Part shown: one piece after another, positions 34,184-45,922 of the stretch
Position numbering within the stretch: position 1 is the stretch's first letter
How the letters are laid out: every line of letters begins with the position of its first letter
From: Ectobius pallidus
Taxonomy: Eukaryota; Arthropoda; Insecta; Blattodea; Ectobiidae
Direction: 5' to 3'
Assembly: GCA_964059195.1 (NCBI GenBank)
Contig: CAXKWD010000007.1
Span: 156,969,269-157,033,268, forward strand
Length of the DNA: 64,000 nt
The notes under the pieces: generated by a model
The model's database searches: none
What the model was told of the DNA's origin: nothing
The model's input: the letters and a program-made list of their open reading frames with translations, nothing else
Made by a program: the position numbers and the translations under genes

Positions 34184-34640
34184 TTACTAACTCAATGGCA
34201 TTAGACAATTCCTCAACAAGCTAAAGGAATATTATCTATTTTATGGAACCAGAAGGTTCATTGCCGCGTTTACCTGAGTCCGCTATTCAACCCTATTCTG
34301 TGCTAACTCCATCCAATTATCCCTCGCAAGTCCTACTTCCCTTAAATCTATCCTGATATTGTTCTCCCACCTACATCTAGTTCTTCCAGGTGTCTTTTTC
34401 CTTATGGAACCCGAAGGTTCATTGCCGCGTTTACCTGAGTCCGCTATTCAACCCTATTCTGTGCTAACTCCATCCAATTATCCCTCGCAAGTCCCACTTC
34501 CCTTAAATCTATCCTGATATTGTTCTCCCACCTACATCTAGTTCTTCCACGTGTCTTTTTCCTTCGGGTCTCCCAGTCAATACTTTTGAGACATATTTTC
34601 CTCCCCCGTGCGCGCAACATGTCTAGCCCATTTCATTCTC
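34184..34640 (-). pseudogene. LINE ORF2 tail remnant with 161-bp tandem duplication
   Basis: Minus-strand peptides such as GRPEGKR and RDNWMELAQNRVE, a VNAAMNL-like end and the 3' UTR match the element at 39618-40090. The segment 34241-34401 is repeated at 34402-34562 with few changes. Stops and frameshifts make it dead. Confidence 0.65.
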
Positions 34641-34752
34641 CGTGATTAAATTACCGTGAAGAGTACTGGTGAAGAGTAGCCTACAGATCATGAAGCTCGT
34701 CGTTAGGTAGTTTTCTCCCGTCAGATCTACTACAAGAAATTATTTAACATTA

Positions 34753-34784
34753 TCTAATATATAATGTCGAATGTGTGTTTGTGG

Positions 34785-34815
<31 letters not shown>

Positions 34816-35814
34816 TGTATGTATGTATGTATGTATGTATGTATGTATGTATGTATGTTTGTTCCTTATACAAATCTACATTTCTTTACCAATTTACACG
34901 CAATTTTGCACACATACCCAGTTAAGCCCGGGAAGTATATCGGTCAACATTAAAATTCAAACAAAATACTCCTTCCCTTGAAAATTATATAATTTCTGAG
35001 AATTTTATACTGAAAAAAATGAAATGCTGTTTAGTTCACATGACAACAGTGAATTGTTTACTGTGATGACATAGGGCCTTGGCGACTATATAATGCTGGA
35101 CTTTAACGAATTATGATTCCATTGATGTAATATATTGGCGAAAATAATCACTGAAATTGAAATCCACGAAAATAAAGCACAGTGTGATGTAGTCAGATAA
35201 CTTTCTCTACCCTGGACATAAGAAATATTTTCTCACTTCACATTTTGATGTAGAATAAGTCGTATTGCAGGGATAACTTAAGTGTGTGAGTATGCTATAT
35301 CAGAAGTCTGTAAATAATCCTTTCCGCTGATACGTTATCCATAGGCTTTGTATTAGTTGAGATTTATCATAGGCCCTAAGCATGGGATGGAACATTTTGA
35401 GTCCTATGCTCGCAGTATATTAGCCTATGTCCCGGGTTTTAGGGGAGGAAAGTATGAAAGTGATACTGCATTTCTCTTTTATTTCAGCCCCGAAACGGTT
35501 GTAACATGAGAATGAGAAATAAAATTTTCCGTCAAGCCAATACAATCTTATGTAATTTATGTTTCTTCTTATTTCAACCCATCCCAGGCATGATGTGTAG
35601 AAGCAACGGAATGCAGCATTCGACATCCTCTATGAGCCATAAAAAGCTATATCTAGCGTTTTCTGATGGAGTAGTTTGATAAATCGTTTTCTTAATTTCA
35701 AGTTCTACATACATATTATATAAGGACCTAGAGTTTCAAAATCGAAAGTCCTCCATAAGCTAATTTCAAATTAAAAAATACAAAGCCCGGGCGACGCCGG
35801 GCCTTTTCAGCTAG
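34753..35814 (+). mobile_element. Non-autonomous Helitron H6
   Basis: 5' TCTAATATATAATG preceded by A (34752). 3' hairpin CCCGGGCGACGCCGGG, then CTAG at 35811-35814 followed by T. The 3' half belongs to the H8 family; the 5' part is different and includes a GTAT microsatellite (34786-34859). 1,062 bp. Confidence 0.65.
34786..34859. repeat. (ATGT)n microsatellite
   Basis: About 18 repeats of ATGT inside Helitron H6. Open frames of alternating Met/Cys/Tyr/Val are artefacts. Confidence 0.95.
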
Positions 35815-36009
35815 TATTCATTATAAGTCTCATGCTTTAGCATGAAAAATTTAATGAAAATGAAGATGTAAGGTACACATTTAACAGGCCGATTTAACCT
35901 ATCAGTTAGATAACGGGTAAGTTAGTAATTATCCAAGGCAGATATTTACAAAATACAACCGAACCTTTGTCATATTGATTATAGATTTCCTAGTTTTAGT
36001 GTTTCCATT

Positions 36010-36053
36010 TGGACTGAAGATGATACAGCAATAATGATCGAAATGTATCTCCA
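36010..36053 (+). ncRNA. Degenerate hammerhead motif (Penelope remnant)
   Basis: CTGAAGA (36014-36020) and GAAA (36040-36043) with a stem I of TGGA/TCCA, but stem II and stem III are eroded. The layout matches the motif at 48064-48106. Flanks show no Penelope protein. Confidence 0.4.
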
Positions 36054-36602
36054 CTACACGCATGGATATTAATAGATTTTATGCTAACATCCACACACAA
36101 CCACCTACAGGCGTATTAGTAATGTACGTGCCATTGACTCTGATATATTTTATGAAAGCAGACTGCGATAACAAATTAGAATTTGATTTCTATGAAAACT
36201 GTTTAGCCTATATTAAGAATTTAAGTTATTATTGACAACAAGGTAAAAATTATATATAGTACATTTCAACAAATAATTAGTAGATAAACAATTTTAACAA
36301 ATGACTTAGAACACTGTATACAACAAGTTTACTGCTTTTTCAAATTGAGAATTGTAATGTGTCATTGTAAAGGCATGAGTCCATTTGGCGATCTGGTAAT
36401 TAAATAGCCTATATTTAACTATCATCACAACAAAAATCAGCGAATAAACGATAAACGAAATGAATGAAATGGGAGGGAAAGCAGTTTAATATGTTTTAAG
36501 CTGAATCTGTCGTTGGAGAAAAGAACAAATCAGTTTTGATCATTTTTCTAGAAAGTTGTATTAATTAGGCCTGCCTACAAACTCTCGTGAAAGATATTTT
36601 GT
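36054..36602. other. No gene seen
   Basis: AT-rich DNA, no supported frame or repeat end. Confidence 0.4.
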
Positions 36603-37891
36603 TAGGGTAAGGTGGTACATTTTCGAACATGGTACAATTCTGAACGGACTAAGATTTTTATCCATTTTTGGGTTTCAATTGTTAGCCAACCTCTTTTTAA
36701 AAATATAGCGTCCATACTGATTGTTTTGTTGATCTGTATCCGCGAGAATGATGTTTTAAGTTGACTCATTCGGCCATAAAATATTATTTTCCATTCGAAG
36801 GTAAGAACTCCATGCTGGAAAAATGACACGTTATAAAATTGCTTATAATCCCACGTTGTGTTACTGGAATACATTGTTGAGGACCAATTTTTAACTCATA
36901 CCAACAAATAGCGTAGTCTTTAATACGTAAGTCATTGGCACAACAATGGTCATTCGTGCGCGGAATTTGCAACTATGTATAATTTACAAAAACTAGCTCG
37001 AGGTACAAATACGAACGGATTTTAGGTACAATTTCGAACAGTACTTTAACCCGCGATCGCTTGCATGGGAAAGCTGTTTTGCCATCACAGCATTCTGCAT
37101 GTTTATTATTATTAACTGTGCCAGTCAAATATTTAAAGGATAGCATTCACATAGCTTTCAACAGTGGTATTATTTCAACGAAGATTTATGAACTGCACTT
37201 CCTCTGGATTGCTATTACATCTCAGCAATTATGCAATACAGAATAGCAAACAGAACTCGTTCTGGAGTTGTTAAGTATTTTTTATTATTGCTCTTGATGT
37301 TATGACAGACCCGCCTGCATGGTCTAGTGGTTGCTGACTACGGACCCGCAAGTCTGGGTTCGATCCCCGTTACCTCCTCGAATTTTTCTGAGGTAGGGCG
37401 ATTTGGAACGGGGTTCATTCAGCCTCCTGACACCAACCGAAGAGATAATTCATAAAGAATTAGCGGCTCCGGTTCAGTAAGCCATCAATAACTGACGTAG
37501 GAGTCAGCATGCTGACCACATGCCCCAAACCTGTCATCTGCCTATTCAAAACGTGACAGTTCATTATTACGCTCATATTATTGATAAATAATAATAATAA
37601 AATATAATATTTGGAAGAAAGCAATTCGTTCGTTGAAAATGCCACTGTTCGAAATAGTACCCACTGGTGTTTAGAATTGTACCTACTGTGGTACATTTTC
37701 GAACGATATTCTGGAAATGAAAGATTGATTGCCATGACCAATTTTACAGCTGTTTGACTTCCATATTTTTTTGAAGGGTCAACTACATTGCCAACTTTGT
37801 GATTACGATACAGTTGAACTTGTCTTAAGTTTACTGTGCTCATAAAATAAGAATATTTGTTAAGTGTTCGAAAATGTACCACCTTACCCTA
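36603..37891. mobile_element. TA-flanked DNA transposon with GGG...CCC ends
   Basis: 27-bp perfect termini starting TAGGGTAAGGTGGTACATTT, with their inverse at the right end. The motif GTACATTTTCGAAC and variants recur internally near 36614, 36631, 36993, 37026, 37643 and 37690 in both orientations. TA at each edge suggests Tc1/mariner-type insertion. A SINE is nested at 37309. The 140-codon minus frame (37460-37882) reads partly through the terminal motif and shows no transposase domain. Confidence 0.7.
37309..37470 (+). mobile_element. tRNA-derived SINE
   Basis: An A box TGGTCTAGTGGTTG (like tRNA-Glu/Asp/Gly) and B box GGGTTCGATCCCC near 37356-37368, followed by a non-tRNA body with GGGGTTCATTCAGCCTCC. 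Confidence 0.65.
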
Positions 37892-38439
37892 TATTGTATT
37901 AATTCAGGCATGTGAAAGTGCGTACCGGTATTCAAATACATGTACAATGCTGCGACTTTTGAACGATTTTCTATATTCTGAAGATTAGGAGCGAGATTGT
38001 GTAAAGAAATATATTACTTAATTCAATTCGCCAGCGATATATTCTACTATAATATCTACATCAATACAAAATCTTTAGCTTGGTAGCGAGAATTGAAATG
38101 GCTACGAACTACAGTTAGTTCCATTCTATGCCAGCATAAGACTTCACACGTTATATTTCCTAGTAGTTGGTAACCTTTCAGAAATGACGTCAATTTCAAA
38201 TCACCGCCTTCTTCAATAGTCAGTCTCTTATACTGCATGCAATATCAGCTCCCCTCACCTTCATTTTTTCTGCTCAAGATAAAGTGTGTAGTCTGGGCCG
38301 TGGACATCACAGAATTCCAACAATTGCAACAATGCGTTAACAGTTGCATCACGCCATGATCTGGATTTTTGTTTATTTTTTCATCACAATATAGCGAAAA
38401 TAGTTGGACAGCGAAGATCAAAAGTGATAGTTTGTATCC
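37892..38439. other. No gene on plus strand upstream of UFD1 copy
   Basis: Unique AT-rich DNA. It shows no TATA-like or exon structure that I can tie to the UFD1 copy. Confidence 0.4.
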
Positions 38440-38442
38440 TGA

Positions 38443-39228
38443 TATTTCAAGAATTTCAGTACACAGTGTTATTCTGTATCTACATTTCCCGGAAATAACA
38501 GAGAAGATATGGAAGGTGGTGGTAAAATAATCATGCCTTCGTCGGCATTGGATCAACTGATAAAGAAGGACATTGATTACACTAAATTATTCAAACTGAC
38601 CAACAAGAGGACCAAACGTATCACTCATTGTGGAGTGCTGGAATTCGTGGAAGATGCAAGAAAAGTGTATTTGCCTTATTGGATAAGACGCAATTTGTTA
38701 CTTCAAGGAGAAGATTCCCTTAAGATTGAAAGCGTTTCATTACCAGTTGCAGCATTTTTACGTATCCAACCACAGTCGGCAGACTTCCTGTACATTACTA
38801 ATCCCAAAACTCTGCTAAAAAATTGCTTGCGGAGATTTTCCTGCCTTACAACAGGTGATGTTATTGCCATCAAGTACAACAAAAGTGTATACGAACTCTG
38901 TGTGAAGGAAACAAAACCTGGAAATGCTGTTAGCATTATTGAGTGTGATATCAGTTTTGAGTTTGCCCCTCCAGGAGGATACAAGGAGCCAGAATATCCT
39001 GGCTATGTGGCCTTTTGTGGAGAAAGTTACCGCGTGGATGGGGAAAAGACGAAACCAAGAACATCAGCCATAGTAGCATACCAACGAGGAATTCCTGACA
39101 TCGACTATGAGATTGGTACTCTGAGGTTTATCAGAAACTCTCGTCCACCATCCGTCGAGAAGAAGGAACCAGTTAAATTTGAAGCTTTCACTGGAAAGGG
39201 ATACACCCTACGAGAGAAAATACCATGA
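38443..39228 (+). pseudogene. UFD1: Intronless UFD1 copy (retrogene or processed pseudogene)
   Basis: UFD1 pairs with NPL4 as the ubiquitin-binding adaptor of the p97/VCP segregase in ER-associated degradation. The first ATG (38509) opens 239 codons reading EGGGKIIMPSSALDQL, LFKLTNK, THCGVLEFV, QPQSADFLYITNPK, LTTGDVIAI, SIIECD, RGIP and FIRNSRP, all family landmarks. Homology continues in frame upstream (FKNFSTQ...REDMEGGG) until a TGA at 38440-38442, so the true N terminus is cut off. The linker after YKEPE is about 20 residues short, and the C terminus ends LREKIP. No introns interrupt it, and AATAAA signals follow at 39250-39325, so reverse transcription of an mRNA is likely. A long open frame with a broken start fits either a young pseudogene or a shortened retrogene. 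Confidence 0.8.
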
Positions 39229-39558
39229 AGTGAGATGAACTGTGGACATTAAATAAACAAGGGGATTTCAAAATTCAGCTGCTGTATTATCAAGATAAAG
39301 TTTTCGAATAAAAATAAACAATAAAATAGTTGAAACATTGATGGGATGTTGAACTTATTCACTGATGAAGTTTCACTTTTACAAAGGCTTTTCACAAATT
39401 AATTACATGATTTCAAGCTAATAAAAGACACTTATTTAATTTAAAACAGTATAGACGTATCTCGTACATTAAAATTAATTTTTAAACACAATACATAGAG
39501 GAAATTAGTAATATAACATTTTTAGGATTACAAAGTGACCAAAATCATAACTGGAAGA

Positions 39559-39561
<3 letters not shown>
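39229..39561. other. 3' flank of UFD1 copy; no gene
   Basis: Several AATAAA motifs between 39250 and 39330 may mark the original mRNA end. No clear poly(A) tail or target duplication is visible. Confidence 0.4.

Positions 39562-39592
<31 letters not shown>
39562..39592. repeat. (ATT)n microsatellite
   Basis: About ten ATT repeats directly upstream of a LINE remnant. Confidence 0.9.
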
Positions 39593-39593
<1 letters not shown>

Positions 39594-39617
39594 TTTTATT
39601 TTTGTATTTATTATATT

Positions 39618-40090
39618 CTTCCGGTTGTATTATATGGATGTGAGACATGGTCCCTTACTCTTCGGGAAGAACATAATCTGAGAGTATTCGAAAACAAGGT
39701 GATTAAAAAAAATATTTGGGCCTAAGAGAGATGAAAATGGGGACTGGAGAAAACTGCATAACGACGAGATTCATAACCTGTACTTGTCACCGGATATAGT
39801 AAGGGTAATCAAATCACAGAGGATGAAATGGGCTGGACATGTTGCGCGCATGGAGGAGGAAATACATATCTCAAAAGTATTGGGAGACCCGAAGGGAAAA
39901 GACCGCATGGAAGAGCTAGACGTAGGTGGGAGGACAATATTAGGATAGATTTAAGAGAAGTAGGATTTGAGAGGGATGGTTGGATGGAGTTAGCACAGAA
40001 TAGGGATGAATATGATCTTCCGGGTTCCATCAAATAGATAATATTCCTTTAGCTTGCTTAGGAATTGTTTATTGCCATTGAGTAAGTAAG
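39618..40090 (+). pseudogene. LINE ORF2 C-terminal remnant (RTE/other endonuclease-RT type)
   Basis: Reads LYGCETWSLTLREEH, LRVFENKVIKKIFGP (broken by shifts), RMKWAGHVARM, then in another frame GRPEGKRPHGRARRRWEDNI and GWMELAQNRDEYDLPGS before a stop. This order is very widespread at the end of arthropod non-LTR ORF2. The 3' UTR ends TAATATTCCTTTAGC...GCCATTGAGTAAG. The last frame (39828-40037) is only a fragment. At least two frameshifts; inactive. Confidence 0.75.
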
Positions 40091-40519
40091 TGTTATTATT
40101 TTATCACATCAGTGAGCTATACAGCGTATAGGTAGACATAGTCAAAAGTAGTACACACAATGGCTTTGTAAAAACAATATGACATTCAATGCAATAAACC
40201 TAGAAAGCATTGATAATAACAAAATAGGCTATGCGTGCACTTAAATATAATAGTAAAACTATAATAAAATTCAAAAGTTACAGAAATTCTGAAGTCTTGA
40301 CAGAAAAGCATCAAAAGTATAGGCCTAATACGTCTTACTGTATAAATATTGTTTCAATTTTCTTTTGAATGAGTTTAATTAATTTACATTAAATATAGCT
40401 GATGGTAACTTATTAATAACAAGGCTGATCGTATGCATAGCAGATTTTGTTTACATGGACGTTCTGTATTTATTTGAAATGTTAATTTATTCCGAAACTG
40501 AGTTCAGCATGTTTTGCCT
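40091..40519. other. No gene seen
   Basis: AT-rich DNA without supported features. Confidence 0.4.
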
Positions 40520-40640
40520 TAAGAGTTTTCAATGATATATTACAACAGGATCCCTTAAGCATGGTAACTTATGTGTAGCATATTTTCGATCTGTAATGAA
40601 ATATGGAATCATATTCTGGGGCAACTCTTCCCATATTTAA
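40520..40640 (+). pseudogene. Small LINE reverse transcriptase remnant
   Basis: One frame reads AYFRSVMKYGIIFWGNSSH, matching the region after the catalytic domain of Jockey-type reverse transcriptases (YGIIFWGNSS). It is short and surrounded by stops. Confidence 0.5.
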
Positions 40641-41535
40641 ATTCCATAGTTATGCTGATTCTTTTGTACGCTTCATGTTCGCTAGTATCATCGCTACAAC
40701 ATGTACACGGCCAGAATCATTTTTGAGAGTAGAGAAAGTTGAATGTGCAAAATTTTCGCACGTTATTACTGCTTATGTTATTTAAAAAAAAAGAGTTACC
40801 AGGGAAATTTGTAATTTTTGTAATAACGTTGTTTGAAGTCTGTGTTGTGTTAGCACATGCACATTGTATGCAAGCAGTTTATCCGAGCGGAATGCAACAG
40901 TACAACTCCACTCCACACCGCGCAGCGCGGCGCTGGCATCGCTAACATTTTCACTTTCATGAATAATAATTGTACACAAAGTTCAAACTTCAGCTACGTT
41001 TGTATTATTTTTTATTTGTTCCCCACCCCCACTCGACTCTTTTTGCTGCCCTAGAGATATCAGCCTTAACTGCACAATCTCACTGAGGCAGTGGTGGGTC
41101 TATATACTTATTAGGCCTAACTAGAACTGAAATATCTTACACAATTATCCTTGTGGGGATGCTATGGCATTCTGCACGCTGTGTTCATTTTTAGAACCAT
41201 GAGAATGGCCCTATTTCAGGTTATAATGTTGTTTAAAATAAACCCAGTTAAAATAAACCCAATTTGTTGCAAGAAAATATGCAAAATTAAAGAAAAATTG
41301 TGAAGAAGTGGGCATTTATGCAACCTAAAATGGCGTAATTATAATTTATATGCACAAAAGTACCAACTACTGTGGATAAAATACGATATTTGTTAAATCT
41401 ACACTCAAAATGGATATAGGTTGTATGCATTCATGAACATTGGACATTATTATTATCTCTGGACATTGGACATGCATTATTGTCTCTGTTGGATATTACA
41501 TGGGAATATTATAGGAGAAAAATATCTCTGACATT
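40641..41535. other. No gene seen
   Basis: Short overlapping frames only. No recognised domain or repeat end. Confidence 0.4.
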
Positions 41536-41608
41536 GGGATTTGAACCCGGGGCCTCTGACTATCCGTGCCACTGTTCTACCAACTGAGCTAAGCCAAAGA
41601 TCACATCA
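41536..41608 (-). mobile_element. tRNA-derived SINE head
   Basis: On the minus strand TGGCTTAGCTCAGTTGGTAG (A box, tRNA-Lys/Ala-like) and GGGTTCAAATCCC (B box). The acceptor ends do not pair, so this is a SINE head and not a tRNA gene. The body probably continues to lower coordinates. Confidence 0.6.
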
Positions 41609-41619
41609 CAGCGCCAGAT

Positions 41620-42894
41620 GTAACCTCTCTCCTGTGACTGATTGCCCTTAATGGTCAACCTCACTGACAGACAAGTTATGTCATATGCAGTAGGCCTACT
41701 GTATTTTTGTGACCGATAATTTCTCGTCAGGCACAGAAATAGCAGAAAAGAAAGCAAGCTTTAAGAAATGAAGGAAAAATTCACAATAGGACAAAATATT
41801 ACCAATTTGAATAAAATATTTCTATACATTTCTCAATTTAGGTTTGGAAGGAGCGTATTTCTTGCTTATTTAGCCATTTAGCACATTCGAACAAATTTTG
41901 CGATATTTCGTGGAATCAATTTGCTTATTATTGGCATTTTACGCGTGTGTAAGGGTAAATATATAGGTATATAAGAAAAGCTATTTTGTAAAATGTTTCG
42001 CTTATCGTTGTAAAAAAAAAAAAAAAAAAAATTAAAAACTGTCCCTACAGTCCAACTTACACAAGAGAATCGAGATTCTTTTACTCTCAGAAGAGACGTT
42101 TATAATAATTATCACACTAGGAAAAGCCATCTTATAAATCAATCACCTGTAAGATTGATAAAACCATGGTTACAGACTATAGCCAATTAGTTACAACGTT
42201 TAATAAACTACCGCAGTTTGAGCATATGAGTCTCATTATATTTCACTAAATAGATTTTTTAGTATACGCTCTCTATACGCCGAAAGATTGTATTTTAGCG
42301 ACCTAGTCTGCTAAAATGAGATAAAATTAGGCTATATGCAGTTTTGTCGGCCTAGGTCAGTGAACTCATGGCAATCTATAAACAAAATCCAGAGGGCATT
42401 GACCAGTCATACCAAATTTAAGATGGATTTAAGCATATATTTGGTCATAAAATAACAAATTTAAGCCAACATGTTTCTTTATGATAATCAGAAACTTTAC
42501 CAGAGTTTTTTTTTTTTTGCAAAACACGGTAGCCTACTTGATCATGTAACAACAAATATAAGCCAACAACTTTTCACGTCTTGGTTCACAAGAGAAACAT
42601 TGCTTACCATGGATACACCAGCATTTAATTGCAATATATTCCTTCTCATAGTCTACTGCTGCAGAGATTTTACTGGTAACAGCTCCAATTCAATGTTTCT
42701 GGCTTGGAATGAAATTTCCTCGGGATTGTCACTCACATTTTCACAAGCTTTTCATAAATACTAGTTCGTATGCATTATTGTTTACAACCAAGCTTCTCAT
42801 ATATTATGCATCTATACCGCATTTCGTATATTATTATAATAATAGCCTATAATATTAGTGACTTTACTGAACTGCTTATAATAGAAGTTTTCTG
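41620..42894. other. No gene seen
   Basis: AT-rich DNA with an A run near 42012-42030. The 97-codon plus frame at 42471-42764 has no recognisable domain. Confidence 0.4.
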
Positions 42895-42900
42895 TTTATT

Positions 42901-44055
42901 AAGTGCCAGTAGGCCTATGTTACTTTATGAGATTGTGTGTGGGGACGAAAAATGTCTGTCCGTCTGTCTGTCCGTCCGTGTGTCTGTAGGCGCCATAACT
43001 CAAATACGCTTTTTCGGATTTTCATGAAACTTGGAAAACACATTTATAATGTCAATGGGAAGAACCCTATTGATATTGAACCAAAGCGGTTCACCGGTAC
43101 CGGAGTAATGCCCAATTTAGTGCCTATTTTAATAGATTGTATCAGATTTCCATGAAACTTGGTATACCCATTTATGACGTCCATGAGAAGTGCCCTATTG
43201 AATTTGAACCTAATCTGTTGACCGGTACCGGAGTAATACCCAATTTAGTGTCTACTTTAAAGGCACAATAACTCAAATACGCTTTATCGGATATTTATGA
43301 AACTTCGTATACGCATTTATAATGTCCATGGGAAGACGTTTATTGATATTGGACCAAATCGGTTGGCCAGTACCGGAATAATGCCCAATTAAGTGTTTTT
43401 ATGTCAATATATAAGAAGTCGCGATAACTCAAATATGCTTTATTGGATTTTCCTGAAATTTTGTATACCCATTTATAATGTATGTGGAAAGACGTCTACT
43501 GATATTGGACCAAATCGGTAGACCGGTACCGGAGTAAAACCCAATTTAGTGTATATTTTAAGGACGCGGTAACTCAAATACGCTTTACCGGATTTTTATG
43601 AAACTTGGTATACACATTTATAATGTCCATGGGAAGACGTCTATTCATAATGGATAAAATCGGTTGACCTGTTTCGGAGTAATGCTCAATTTAGTGCCTA
43701 TTTTATGGTAATATACGTATTCGAAAGAATTTATAAAAAAAATGAAAATCAGTTATCTTGACAACATAGCCTATTGTTTTACTGTGATCTTATAAGGCCT
43801 TGGAAATTAAAATACAGGTAGCTTTGACAAAAAAACACTATTGATTTACATGCGCTTATCCAACTAGACCGTTAAAATGACCCAGGTGGCCGAGATGGTA
43901 GACCTTTCTTCTTCCGTAAGCCCTGCTTAATGAATAAATCTGGAGCTTAACTTGGAAATCAATTTAAAAAAAAAACATATTCTGCATATCATAATTGCAG
44001 TCATAACTGATTAAACAAAAACATACTGGCACTTTGTTACATCAGTTTACCTGAT
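42901..44055 (+). mobile_element. HINE-A, full-length, five units
   Basis: Plus-oriented counterpart of 25842-27171: AAGTGCCAG start, five units ending near 43111, 43240, 43384, 43540 and 43687, a tRNA-like block (GGTGGCCGAGATGGTAGAC near 43884), and the end GTTTACCTGAT. Flanks TTTATT (42895-42900) and TTCATT (44056-44061). A GGCCTA insertion interrupts its first subterminal repeat (42910-42917). Confidence 0.75.
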
Positions 44056-44061
44056 TTCATT

Positions 44062-45068
44062 TGTTATGCCTAGCCTATTTATCTATAAAGTACTTGTATT
44101 TCTTTGTGTTGAGATATACTTTTGTATGTAGCATCATTGACGATGCTCATGAGTCATGAGATAGATGTAAATAAGTAAAATAAATGAATGTTGGATTGCG
44201 CAGGCTGAAAGAACCTCTCATGAATATAAAGCTCGGTGTCTCGTTACCTACAATTTAGGTTAGCAACGTAAAATAATCACTTCTAAACATTCATTTCCTT
44301 TTAATTCAAGCAAAGCAATAAACAAAAAAGTGTAGAAGAATAGAGGGAAAAAATACGGTTTTATGAAACTAAAACCTTTATACAGTAGACCACGCTTCAG
44401 TTCTCTCCTCCCCCCCCCCTCCCCATCTCACGCTGTGCTTTACAACGCAAAACAATGCCACTGCGCGGCGCCACCATCCGCTTATTTCAATTGTTGCGTT
44501 TTAAACATGGCCGACAACAGTTCTCAAGTAGCGTCGTTTCTACAACTTGACTTGCGAGTCTCAAAATATTCACAATGCTCTGTTTTTTGTACTTGTCGCT
44601 GGAAGTAAAAAAGAAAATCCTTCTCCAGTACAATGCCCTTTATAAGACTGACATCTCATGGACGAAATGAAGCTTAAAACCACTACATTTAGTAATACAA
44701 TAGCAAAAAATTATCTATATTTTAGAAACATGAAATTTGAAATTTAAGTCATCACGAAAAAATATATGTTTGAGTTATGGTAAAATTATTTTCATAAAAT
44801 AAAATTAATGGTAGGCCTAACTATTTAGCACACGAATCAGTGCTTAATCTCGTAGCCTATAGGCCTATTACACAGCCCAACAAAAAATAACGTTTTGTTT
44901 GGTGTCTCATGTTTTACCGGATTTTGGCTATAGTTAGTGTGCTTATTCCAAACATGTAAACAGTTTTTCTCTACCAGCTCTACTTTTATATAGAGTGCCA
45001 TTAACTTATAACCTCTTTCGCGAAACAAAATCTTGCTTGGTTCTTGACCGTACTTTGGCCCCGTAGGA
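44062..45068. other. No supported gene
   Basis: A small frame from ATG 44511 (good context AAACATGG) reads MADNSSQVASFLQLDLRVSK then about 13 more residues to a stop. It follows a locally GC-rich stretch and could be a first exon, but nothing else supports it. Confidence 0.25.
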
Positions 45069-45746
45069 CGAAAACTGTAGTTACAAAGAGAATTGTCCAC
45101 CTGACCACAAATAATTTTAACCAAAAGTTCAATGTATGCAATGTTTACTAGCCCTTTAATCTACAGTAATGTAATATCGATTAAATACTTACATATATAT
45201 CACCCATGTGTACATTTTCATACATACTATTACATTTTCTACAATAATGTTAAGAAGCTGCTAAAACTGACTACAAATGTTATCTATTTTCCTTAAATAT
45301 ATGGTAGCATCACTAGTAGCTTGCTGAATGCATTCAATTTAAAAATATAAAACCATTAAAATTATATTGTCTTGTATGTTGTATAAACTTGTATAAAATT
45401 TTAAAAAATGTGTTGTCAAACTATTGTCCTGAAGATTAAAATTAAGTAGAATTGCCGATTTATTCAGCAATAGTCTTGATATAAAATTAGTATTCTATAC
45501 ACTGGGAATATGCAATTGTAGTTTAATTGTAAAACAATTGTGAATTGTAGTAATTGCAAAACAGTTTGTCTGTTCCCAGTTGTAAAATATAAGTAAAATT
45601 GCCAAGAATTTTAGCAAATAGTCATTAATATAAAATTCTTCTTTAGTACACTGAATCTATGTAGTAGTATATTTGTAGAAATGCTGGATAGATGATGGCT
45701 TTTGGTAGTATCGTTGCATCAATTGAACTTGTGGCCTCTATTTCGT

Positions 45747-45789
45747 TAGGAGATGCGCATTTCGATCTATGTGATCATCTTCAGTCCTA
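45747..45789 (-). ncRNA. Hammerhead ribozyme motif (left Penelope arm)
   Basis: Mirror of 48064-48106 on the minus strand: stem I TAGGA/TCCTA, CTGAAGA, stem II GATC/GATC, GAAA, palindrome TGCGCA, then TC at the predicted cleavage site. Confidence 0.6.
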
Positions 45790-45922
45790 TAATTATATAT
45801 GTATAATTAGTGTGATGTTGTTATATAAATCTACTTATGTTTATCTATTGTTTGATATAATTTGACTCACCTATTAATAATGCCAAGGTATGGACAGCCT
45901 GAGTACAGATGTGATACTGAAG

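Noticed and set aside
37460..37882. 140-codon minus-strand frame
   Set aside because: It lies inside a TIR element and starts within the terminal repeat. I see no DDE, helix-turn-helix or other transposase motif.
44511..44608. Possible first exon starting MADNSSQ
   Set aside because: A good start context but only 33 codons, no clear donor site in frame, and no homologue recalled.
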